A stretch of DNA of 64,000 nt from Atrina japonica (Eukaryota; Mollusca; Bivalvia; Pterioida; Pinnidae): positions 434,001 through 498,000 of the forward strand of contig BROG01000476.1 of the NCBI GenBank assembly GCA_030159075.1. Direction: 5' to 3'. The translations under genes and the position numbers were made by a program. Positions 22,734 through 33,100 of this stretch are shown here, piece after piece. The notes below the pieces were generated by a model that worked only from the letters and a program-made list of their open reading frames with translations, ran no database searches and was not told the origin of the DNA. How positions within the stretch are numbered: the first letter of the stretch is position 1; every line of letters starts with the position of its first letter.

Positions 22734-24737
22734 CAGTGGAACCTGTCTTGAGAGACCACCCCATCTGCTACTGAAATGTGGTCTCTATATAATACAGTGG
22801 AACCTGTCTTGAGAGACCACCCCATCTGCCACTGAAATGTGGTCTCTATATAATACAGTGGAACCTGTCTTGAGAGACCACCCCATCTGCTACTGAAATG
22901 TGGCCTCTATATAATACAGTGGAACCTGTCTTGAGAGACCACTCCATCTGCTACTGAAATGTGGTCTCTATATAATACAGTGGAACCTGTCTTGAGAGAC
23001 CACCCCATCTGCCACTGAAATGTGGTCTCTATATAATACAGTGGAACCTGTCTTGAGAGACCACCCCATCTGCTACTGAAATGTGGCCTCTATATAATAC
23101 AGTGGAACCTGTCTTTGAGAGACCACCCCATCTGCCACTGATATGTGGCCTCTATATAATACAGTGGAACCTGTCTTGAGAGACCACCCCATCTGCTACT
23201 GAAATGTGGCATCTATATAATACAGTGGAACCTGTCTTGAGACCACCCCATCTGCCACTAAATGTGGTATCTATATAATACAGTGGAACCTGTCTTGAGA
23301 GACCACCCCATCTGCCACTGAAATGTGGTCTCTATATAATACAGTGGAACCTGTCTTGAGAGACCACCCCATCTGCTACTGAAATGTGGTCTCTATATAA
23401 TACAGTGGAACCTGTCTTGAGAGACCACCCCATCTGCCACTGAAATGTGGTCTCTATATAATACAGTGGAACCTGTCTTGAGAGACCACCCCATCTGCTA
23501 CTGAAATGTGGTCTCTATATAATACAGTGGAACCGGTCTTGAGAGACCACCCCATCTGCTACTGAAATGTGGCATCTATATAATACAGTGGAACCTGTCT
23601 TGACAGACCACCCCATCTGCTACTGAAATGTGGCATCTATATAATACAGTGGAACCTGTCTTGAGAGACCACCCCATCTGCTACTGAAATGTGGCATCTA
23701 TATAATACAGTGGAACCTGTCTTGACAGACCACCCCATCTGCTACTGAAATGTGGCATCTATATAATACAGTGGAACCTGTCTTGACAGACCACCCCATC
23801 TGCTACTGAAATGTGGCATCTATATAATACAGTGGAACCTGTCTTGACAGACCACCCCATCTGCTACTGAAATGTGGCATCTATATAATACAGTGGAACC
23901 TGTCTTGAGAGACCACCCCATCTGCTACTGAAATGTGGCATCTATATAATACAGTGGAACCTGTCTTGACAGACCACCCCATCTGCCACTGAAATGTGGC
24001 CTCTATATAATACAGTGGAACCTGTCTTGAGAGAGACACCCCATCTGCCACTGAAATGTGGCCTCTATATAATACAGTGGAACCTGTCTTGAGAGACCAC
24101 CCCATCTGCTACTGAAATGTGGCATCTATATAATACAGTGGAACCTGTCTTGAGAGACCACCCCACCTGCCACTGAAATGTGGCCTCTATATAATACAGT
24201 GGAACCTGTCTTGAGAGACCACCCCATCTGCCACTGAAATGTGGTCTCTATATAATACAGTGGAACCTGTCTTGAGAGACCACCCCATCTGCCACTGAAA
24301 TGTGGCCTCTATATAATACAGTGGAACCTGTCTTGAGAGACCACCCCATCTGCCCACTGAAATGTGGCCTCTATATAATACAGTGGAACCTGTCTTGAGA
24401 GACCACCCATCTGCCACTGAAATGTGGCCTCTATATAATACAGTGGAACCTGTCTTGAGAGACCACCCCATCTGCTACTGAAATGTGGCATCTATATAAT
24501 ACAGTGGAACCTGTCTTGAGAGACCACCCCATCTGCCACTGAAATGTGGCATCTATATAATACAGTGGAACCTGTCTTGAGAGACCACCCCATCTGCCAC
24601 TGAAATGTGGCATCTATATAATACAGTGGAACCTGTCTTGAGAGACCACCCCATCTGCCACTGAAATGTGGCATCTATATAATACAGTGGAACCTGTCTT
24701 GAGAGACCACCCCATCTGCTACTGAAATGTGGTCTCT
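22734..24737. repeat. 61-bp satellite, about 33 copies
   Basis: The unit runs from cagtggaacctgtcttgaga through 'gaccaccccatctgctactg' and 'aaatgtggtctctatataat'. Units are very similar, differing at recurring sites (gctact/gccact, ggtctc/ggcatc/ggcctc) with a few 1-2 bp indels (e.g. 23113, 24033, 24354). The minus-strand frames it produces are repeat artefacts. Confidence 0.95.
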
Positions 24738-24846
24738 CAAAAGAGGTTTTATTTAAAAGATTACTTAACCATGTGATTTTCAGAATGTGGTCTTACAAGA
24801 CAGGTGCTCTTCATGAAAGTGGTCTCTTTCAAGACAGGTTCCACTG
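22734..24846. mobile_element. Mariner-type MITE swollen by an internal 61-bp satellite
   Basis: The outer ends are CAGTGGAACCTGTCTT on the left and AAGACAGGTTCCACTG on the right (perfect 16-bp inverted repeat), each bordered by TA (22732-22733 and 24847-24848). Nearly all the interior is a head-to-tail array of the left end. Confidence 0.85.
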
Positions 24847-24848
24847 TA

Positions 24849-25456
24849 AAACATTACACTATATCAATACTACATTCATGAGATGATTATATTGCATATT
24901 TTCACCCCAAGGAAGCATTGTTGACCAAGAGGAAGCCACATGGTTTTTTATTATTATTATCATTACTTTTTTTTCGTAATCTCTGAGTTTTATTGATGTT
25001 ATTTCTTATATGTATTCTTCAGTCTACAGCAGCTTTTGATTGAAGATGCCATTGATGCATATAATGATTCACAAATAATCAGAATGTTATATTTCATAAT
25101 TTATATACATAAATAGAACAACAGAAGATTTTATAAATACATTTACTAAATTTCCTTGTATTACCTTTTCATATACTAAACACATATATAATTATGTCAC
25201 TGCTTTTTAGAGGCATATGATTGTTGTAAGAAGTCAAAATGGAACCATTTAGCCAAAAAAATAGAGTGGATATGATGAAGATATTTTGCAAGAGGAAACC
25301 ATCTACTAGTTCAGTGTGAAATAAAAAGACGAGTGCCTACTATAAATAAAAGTACACCTAAATGAGAAGATGAGCACAACTTGATCCCATAGGGATGCCA
25401 ATTATTTCTTTTATTAAACATGCTGCACTAATTATTAGTGAATTGTTAAGCAGTCA

Positions 25457-25458
<2 letters not shown>
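24849..25458. other. AT-rich, no gene seen
   Basis: Stops in all frames and no repeat family recognised. Confidence 0.45.

Positions 25459-25511
<53 letters not shown>
25459..25511. repeat. (TA)n microsatellite
   Basis: About 26 TA units. Confidence 0.95.
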
Positions 25512-25514
<3 letters not shown>

Positions 25515-25828
25515 CTAATGTGCGGGAAACACTGAACTACATTTACTTTTATTTACTTCATACACAGACTTCGTTCATAATCAGACTTCATAAAGTATGC
25601 TTAAATGTTAATAATAATTTTTAAAATGTAGGCCAAAATGTACATATTAAAACATTAACAATATTTACAATGTTTTATGCACTTTTTTCTGCACAAGTAT
25701 TTTGACCTAGTTGGTACAATTTGGTCAACTGGACAGAAAGCAGAATATAAATTTTCATCCCCCAGTCATCAGCCTCAGGAAATGTCTTTTATTGTATACA
25801 GTTGTATGTTAGATCGTTTGATTAATAG

Positions 25829-25951
25829 AATCTACCCCTACCTTGACGGTATGACAAAGGAATTTCAACCCAAGGGTGAGATTCTTGTCATTCAAGGATC
25901 TCGCCCTTGGATTGAAATTCCTTTGTCATACCCTCAAGGTAGGGGTTGATT
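25829..25951. mobile_element. 123-bp foldback MITE
   Basis: Left arm aatctacccctaccttgacg, then 'gtatgacaaaggaatttca'. Right arm 'tgaaattcctttgtcatac', then 'ctcaaggtaggggttgatt'. The arms are about 55 bp with few mismatches and a tiny loop around 'ttcttgtcattcaagga'. Confidence 0.8.
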
Positions 25952-26085
25952 ATTTTGCTCCCATTTCTTAAATATATGTCTGTGTAGATTTATGCATGAT
26001 CATGTCTTACATAAATATGTACTGCATTCTGGAAGTCACAGAAGTGCTACGTCATAAATTGTATTGTGACGTCATATCATGTTTA

Positions 26086-26125
26086 GCTTGTCATCCACCC
26101 CCTTTGTGGATGACAGGCTGATAAT
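26086..26125. repeat. Short hairpin
   Basis: gcttgtcatccaccc ... gtggatgacaggc with a short loop, between two larger foldbacks. Confidence 0.55.
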
Positions 26126-26188
26126 TTTGCACTAGTTATGAGGATGACTCCGTGAATATGGGAGAAAAAAAGAATCTGTCACAAGTGT

Positions 26189-26311
26189 CCATTCATACCA
26201 CATTTATGATACTCATTTTGAATTTTCCATTTTTGCTCGTCAGAGGCTTGCAAAATGGAAAATTCAAAACTTGTATGGTACAAAAAGTATCATAAATGTG
26301 ATATGAATGAA
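26189..26311. mobile_element. Foldback MITE
   Basis: Left arm cattcataccacatttatga, then 'tactcattttgaattttcca'. Right arm 'tggaaaattcaaaacttg', then 'aagtatcataaatgtgatat' and 'gaatg'. The arms are about 50 bp with a small asymmetric gap and a loop 'gctcgtcagaggcttgc'. Confidence 0.75.
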
Positions 26312-26898
26312 AACTTGTAACATATTCTTTATATATATATACTCACACACACAGGTAAATTCTCAATTTGATGTTGAGGCCAAATCTATAATTTAGAAAG
26401 TAATTAATGAAAGGTGAAATGCATTGAAAAAGAGATTCCATCACATTTCAATTTTCATGAGTGCAAACAATTTTTCCAAATTTGAAACAAATTCACCAGT
26501 AAGTTCCCAATTGTATCACCAATGTCATTTTCCCAAACTTGACAGAAAAGGCCTGATACGTGTGCATTTTACCAGAATGAATATTTAAATGTTCTTTCTC
26601 CTTTTCACTGTGTTAAATTTTATGCAGCTGAATCTAAAATAACTGTTACAGAGAAAATCAGACTGAATTGACTTTTGAAAATCAGTTATATAATTAGTTT
26701 AGTGTACATAAAAACATAATCTTACTCTCTTGTCAAAAATATTTCATTTTAATAAAGAATAATTAATTGCAAATAGAATATAACAACTAGATTCTGTTTT
26801 TTTTTAAAACTGAATGTTGGTCATCTCCCTTAGTTTATTACCTGATTATGAATTACAAGTTGGGCCTTACAATATAGGAATAGATTCACCTCCTAATT

Positions 26899-26914
26899 TG
26901 AAGTTGTGTTTAAG

Positions 26915-26945
<31 letters not shown>

Positions 26946-27020
26946 AATCTTAACAAAATAAAGTTGTAATTGGACACAGTTCAAATTCTTATATTTGTGA
27001 CTGTCTTAAACACAACTTCA
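26899..27020. mobile_element. Inverted-repeat element with (CA)n interior
   Basis: TGAAGTTGTGTTTAAGACA at 26899-26917 is the exact complement of 27002-27020. The loop begins with a (CA)n tract. Confidence 0.65.
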
Positions 27021-27204
27021 GTATCCAACTTACATGTTGTATTCTAATTTTATTCTATGGTAAAGTAAAATCCATATAACCTGGCAGGGTGGAGTCTTGT
27101 GAACCCTTACTAGACCTAGACGAATTTAAATTTTCTGATAATGAACCATAACATTAAAATTACACAGACTAGTGTTATCTTTCCTACTTGTCACCATACA
27201 TAAG

Positions 27205-27312
27205 AGAGTATCCAGCGAGGAATAACATATTTTTCCTGTGCAGCTTGTCATAACCGAAAAGTGATCGGAATCATCCGTATGGTAATCAAAAGGTTATTCC
27301 GCCTCGTCATCT
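27205..27312. repeat. Probable MITE remnant
   Basis: 'gcgaggaataac' and 'gttattccgcctcg' form imperfect inverted ends about 90 bp apart. Confidence 0.35.
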
Positions 27313-27961
27313 TATGTAAATCGGACAACATTGTATATATGTACTAGCCATTCTATTTATCTGTCACCCAAATGGCATCCATATTGCACTCTGATAAGCA
27401 TTCATTTGTTAAATAAACTACAGAAAATAAAATGATGCAAATCTTTTGGAGTAAAATAATAGACATATTTAAATGATTTCTATAAAATATTTAAATGTAC
27501 GTGTGCTTTGAACAATTATGACTGATCTTAAATGAAAACTTTGATCCTTGATCAGTTAGCATGTCCACAATGACATTTTAACATAGACAGCTGATCAACT
27601 AGCATGTGTGCCCGCACAAAAACCAAACTTTTGTTTTTTATTTCCGTTAGTATATTTCTCTAAAGAAAAACAAGGAAAACAATAGTCAAACAGATAATGA
27701 ACAATTCTTTATCATCAATAGCATATATATGTATACAGGAAACATACAATGTTTATACATCATGTCTATCAATATAAAAAAATCAATGTACTTTTCTTAT
27801 TTGAAATATGTGTGGGTCTAATAACACAGAAAAGTGACATCTGATTAAACTGTCCTCATTCCTGGTGATAGCACATTCTCTCGTCTTCAGCATTTTACTG
27901 AATTTACTTTTTAATGTGTACACCTATAAAATTTTCAAATTCTGTCTTCACTCAGAATTTG

Positions 27962-27967
27962 TTTATT
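27962..27967 (-). promoter_or_regulatory. NCBP2: Poly(A) signal AATAAA of NCBP2
   Basis: A perfect AATAAA on the minus strand begins 27 nt after the NCBP2 stop codon. It is the nearest canonical signal; more distal signals could also be used. Confidence 0.5.
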
Positions 27968-27993
27968 TTCGTAAGTTATATACATAGGTAAAA

Positions 27994-28083
27994 TCATTCT
28001 CTTGATCTGTTGATTTTAGAAGCCACAATCTTGCCGTAGCCACCACGTCCTTCATCATAGTCTGTTCTGTATTCGTCTCGCAC
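27994..28083 (-). CDS. NCBP2: NCBP2 exon 4 (C-terminus)
   Basis: Acceptor TTTTTTCAG, then 29 codons [20 protein letters not shown] ... and TGA. The GRGGYG motif is characteristic of the CBP20 tail. The last ten residues (SKINRSRE) are longer than the human end. Confidence 0.93.
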   Translation of the reverse strand: MRDEYRTDYDEGRGGYGKIVASKINRSRE

Positions 28084-29782
28084 CTGAAAAAATAAACAAA
28101 GGTTAAGGTTCTAGCACATTGCTGGTATTAGTATATACATATACACAGTATCTAATGCAGTCAAACCTACATTAAAGGTCACCTCTGTATAAAGGGTACT
28201 CCTATAAAGACCATTAAACTATAACATTTGTTTACTTTTTATAATGAAAAAAAAACCTCTTAAATATAAAGGTCACTTTTCTATAATGGCTACTTTTGCC
28301 TGTTGGCTGTTCCCTTGAGTGGCCTTTGTAGAAAAGTTTGTTTGTATTTTTAATGATTCTTTAAGAACATTTTGATAAAATGTTTTGTGCTCCGTGGTTA
28401 GCCTGTGTAGTATCTGCATTATTGTATTGCACAAATAACCTTGTTCTCAAGGTCACCTATACACCAAGTCAGATGTAGTGTTTTTGGTTCTCCACAAGAA
28501 AGGTCAATTGTGCTTTAATTTTTGGAAAGCTAATTGTGATTTTCAGCCTACATGTAATTTGGATATTTTTTTAAGGAAATACCACTTTAAAACTACTATT
28601 AGACCAAAGGAGATTTTGTGATTTTTTGTAAAATTTAGTCTGGAGATATTGTCTTAAACACCCATGGTTGAGTGACCACAGTAGTGACCACTATTAACAA
28701 GCTCAGTGTTGTTTTTCAAGGTGGAATTACCTGTATACTTGACTTTTGATTTGGATTATTTTGTGTCATTTATTTCTGTGCTAATTCCTGAAAATGGCTA
28801 CATTAAGAAGTTCTAGTACTAGTGGAAAAGGAAAGGCCAACAGTTCTGGGAGATTGAGTGAAATTTCAAAGGGAAAGATGAACACTGATGAGAAATTGGA
28901 CACCATCTGTGATATGCTTTCTTCTCTGAGAGAGGATATGAACTGTAAGATTGATAGACTCAGAGAAGAGATTAAAGAAGAAAACAAAGAACTTGTCGAG
29001 AGACTTGAGGCCGAGTGTTTGACCTTGAAGTAGAAAATGAAGATCTGAAACAAACTGTTGGTAAACTAGAGAAACAACTTTTGGAAAGAGATGAAATATT
29101 GAGAATTCAGGAAAATAAACACAACCAGCTGGAACAACATGGGAGATTGAATTCAATCAGAATAACAGGAATTGATGACAGAAACCAAAAAGAGTCAATA
29201 GAAGAAAGTGTTCTAAAAGTGGTGGATTTCATAAATACTGAACTTAAAGTTAAAGTTAGTGAATCAGACATTGATACAGCTCACCGACTAGGAAAATTTA
29301 CAAAGAATAGCCCCAGGACCATTATTTGTAAATTTGTACAGAGACGTAAGAAGCATGAGGTACTCAAACAGAGAAAATTGCTGAAGGGTAAAAACTTTCG
29401 TGTTACAGAAGACCTTACCAAAATTAATCAACAAAAGCTTAAAACAGCATTTGGATTACCTTGTGTGGAAAACTCCTGGAGTATTGATGGAAAACTGTTT
29501 GTGAAGTTAATAAATGGACAAAAAAGGAGACTTTCAGACAATACAGTGCTTTCGGAGGAATTTTTGTTAAACAATTCCAACTTTAGACACATGTGACATT
29601 GTATTGTGTGTATAGATCAGTGTTTGTGTGTATAGATCAGTGTTTCTGTTAAGTGTTTTAGTGCTGGACTGTAAGTACTCTAGCAATTCTTTTCTTTTGT
29701 TTTTGTCATATTTACTTTAAATGATACGAACTAAAATGACATTTTGTTTGTATGTCTGTAAGTTTTGTTTATGATTATTTGA

Positions 29783-29818
<36 letters not shown>

Positions 29819-30068
29819 TATAGAGAGTTTTAAGCCAGTGAATACAGGTGTGTTAACTAAATGTACACGGTGCAGGTGTGGTTGGTACATGTAGATATCA
29901 GTGTGGGTCTACCTGAATTTTGTATCTATCTGTAATGTATTATCTTTATTTAGGTCTGTATAATTATAAAACATATTTACTTTTAAGGTACAGACTAAAA
30001 TGAAATTATGTTTGTATGTTGATAAACTTTATTTCTGATTGTCTAATAATGCATGTGTGTATGTATGT

Positions 30069-30120
<52 letters not shown>

Positions 30121-33100
30121 AGAAAGCTATATGCAAGTGAATACATGTTAACTTGTACATGGTGTACATGTAGGTGTGGTTGATACAAGTAGATATTAGT
30201 GTGGATCTACCTGAATTTGTATTTACAATGCTTTTTTTTTTCTTTTTCCACTGATGCAATATCAAACCTAATGTTGAATTTTCTGAGTTAATATTTATAC
30301 TAGTAATGTTTTTTAATTGAATGCTATTATGATTTTTTTTTCTGAGCTTGTTTGATAGTGGTCATTACAAATGACATTATTTACATGTTTTATTCTATTT
30401 TCCATTTCCTCTTTTTTTCCTCTTTTCTTTGTCTAAACCTTAACTGTTATCACTTGTACATGTATGTAAGCAGGAGTGAGGCTCGACTTAAAAAATTCCT
30501 AATTTACTTCAAATATGGAGGGCATTAAGATTTTGTCTGCAAATTGTCAGGGACTAGGGGATAAAAATAAACGAAAAGATGTTTTTGCTTATTTTCGATG
30601 TAAAAACTTCAATATATTTTGTTTACAAGATACACACTTTACTCCAAAAATCGAAAATACAATAAGAACTGAGTGGGGTTTTGATTGCTATTTTAGTTCT
30701 CTAAATTCTAATTCTAGGGGGGTAGCAGTAATGTTTAATAATAATTTTGATTATAAGGTTATAAGACAAAAAAAGGATAATAGTGGTAATTTTTTTAGCT
30801 TTGGACTTGAAAATTGATGATAATAGGTTAACTTTAATTACAATTTATGGTCCTAATATAGACTCCCCATCATTTTATGATTAAAATAATAGATGTTTTA
30901 AATGATTTTAAAAATGAATCATTTATTGTTTGTGGAGATTTCAATTTAGTTTTAGATCCTAATTTAGATTATTGCAATTATAGAAACACTAACAACCCAA
31001 AAGCTAGGGATAAGGTCATTGAAATGATGGAAGTATTAAATATGATAGATATTTTTAGAGAACAAAATCCTGATAAAAAACGATTCACCTGGAGAAGAAC
31101 TAATCCCTTTAAACAAGCCCGACTAGATTTTTTTCTTGTGTCAGAAAAATTACTATCAAGTACTTCTAAATCTAATATAGAGCCTGGATATAGGTCTGAT
31201 CATTCTATACCATCTATCACTATAAACTTTAACAATTTCAAAAAAGGTAGGGGACTCTGGAAATTTAATAATTCTCTACTGCATGATCTAGAATACTTAG
31301 AAATTATAAATAAACTTATTCTCGATGTAAAATTACAATATACTCTCCCAGTTTACATATAGATAATATTAAAAAATGATCATTTCAGATGCAGGGATAT
31401 TCAATTCCAAATAAATGATCAATTATTTTTAGAAATACTTTTACTTGAAATACGTGGGAAAACAATTTCATACTCAGCCTATAAATTTTTGAAAGTTTTT
31501 TGGGGACAATTGGGTTATTTTATTATTAGATCTCTTAATTATGGCTTCATAAATGAAAATCTATCAGTTACCCAAAAACAAGGAATTATTACCTGTAGCA
31601 CCAAAGGGAGATAAACCAAAACAATTTATGAAAAAAGTTTTTTGGAGACCTATCACTCTTTTAAATAATATTTATAAAATTGCATCAGGTGTTATTGCAA
31701 ATAGAATAAAGAAAATTTTACATAAATTGAATTCATAAAAATTGATCAGGTGTTATTGCAAAGAATTTTTATAAATTGGAAGGGTATATAAAAGGGGGGA
31801 AAATACTAGAATCATCTATGATATTATGCATTATGCTGAAGAAAAAGATATTTCAGGTTTATTATTAATTATCGATTTTGAAAAAGCATTTGATTCTGTT
31901 TCATGGAAATTTATGGACAAAGTATTAGAATATTTTAAATTTGGCCCTGATATAAGAAATTGGGTTAAATTGTTCCATAAAAATACTTCTTCTTCTGTAA
32001 ATCAAGGTGGAAATCTGTCAAATTTTTTTGAGATTAAAAGAGGATGTCGTCAAGGCGATCCGATCGCACCATATATCTTTATTTTATGAGCTGAAATTCT
32101 CTCTATTAAAATTAGAAATAATCCAAAAATTAAAGGTATACATGTTAATAATACTCCTATTCTACTCTCTCAATATGCAGATGACACAACTCTTATTTTA
32201 GACGGAACAAAAATTTCCTTAACAGAGGCAATTAATGAACTGGAAAACTTTGCAAAAATATCAGGTCTGAAAATTAATTTTACAAAAAAACACATGCAGT
32301 TTGGTTTGGAAACAAAAAATATAGTGATGAAGTTATCTCCCCTGAACTAAATTTACAATGGGGAAATGAATCTTTTACTATCTTAGGCATTGATTTTAAT
32401 GTAGACCTTCACAAAATTCCAAAAATAAACTATGATAAAAAAACTAGTTAAACTGAAATCAATTATCAAATCTTGGAATAGAAGAAGATTAACTCCAATA
32501 GGAAAAGTTCAAATCATAAAATCTTTATTAATTTCTCAATTTAACCATTTATTTATATCTCTTCCAAATCCAAATGAAAATTTTATAAAAAGCTTAACAC
32601 TGAACTATACAACTTTTTGTGGGATAGTAAAGTTGATAAAGTCAAAAGAGACATAGTTGTGAAGAAATATATAGAGGGGGGACTTAACATGATACATATT
32701 ACATCATTTATTGAATCTCTAAAATTAACATGGATTCGAAAGCTTTACTGTACTTCTAGTAAGTGGCAAGACATTCTAAAAACAAATATTGATGTATACA
32801 AACTAGCTAACTGTGGTAGTGACTATATTAATAAATGTAAAAATAAACTTGATAATATGTTTTGGAGGGATGTTTTCAAAGTATGGATAAAAGTAGCAGA
32901 AAAATTTGAAAACCAAAATGATTACATAAATTCAGTTGCAGAAATACCAATATGGTTTAATAAATCCTTCTCCTTTAATAATAAAAGTATTTTTTATAAA
33001 GAATGGTTTAATAATGGAGTGATTTTCATAAATGATTTTATAAAAGATCATGAAAATCTCATTTTTTATAATCTGGAAGAATTGAAAACCAGATTTCAGA

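Noticed and set aside
23881..24674. Minus-strand frames with repeated 'SLKTGSTVLYR' / 'SRQVPLYYIEATFQW'
   Set aside because: Artefacts of the 61-bp satellite; frame shifts between units.
22734..24737. CRISPR-like regular repeat array
   Set aside because: There are no variable spacers: the whole 61-bp unit repeats, and the context is a eukaryotic genome.
30029..30265. Minus frame with poly Thr-His
   Set aside because: Translation of the (CA)n tract in the LINE spacer.
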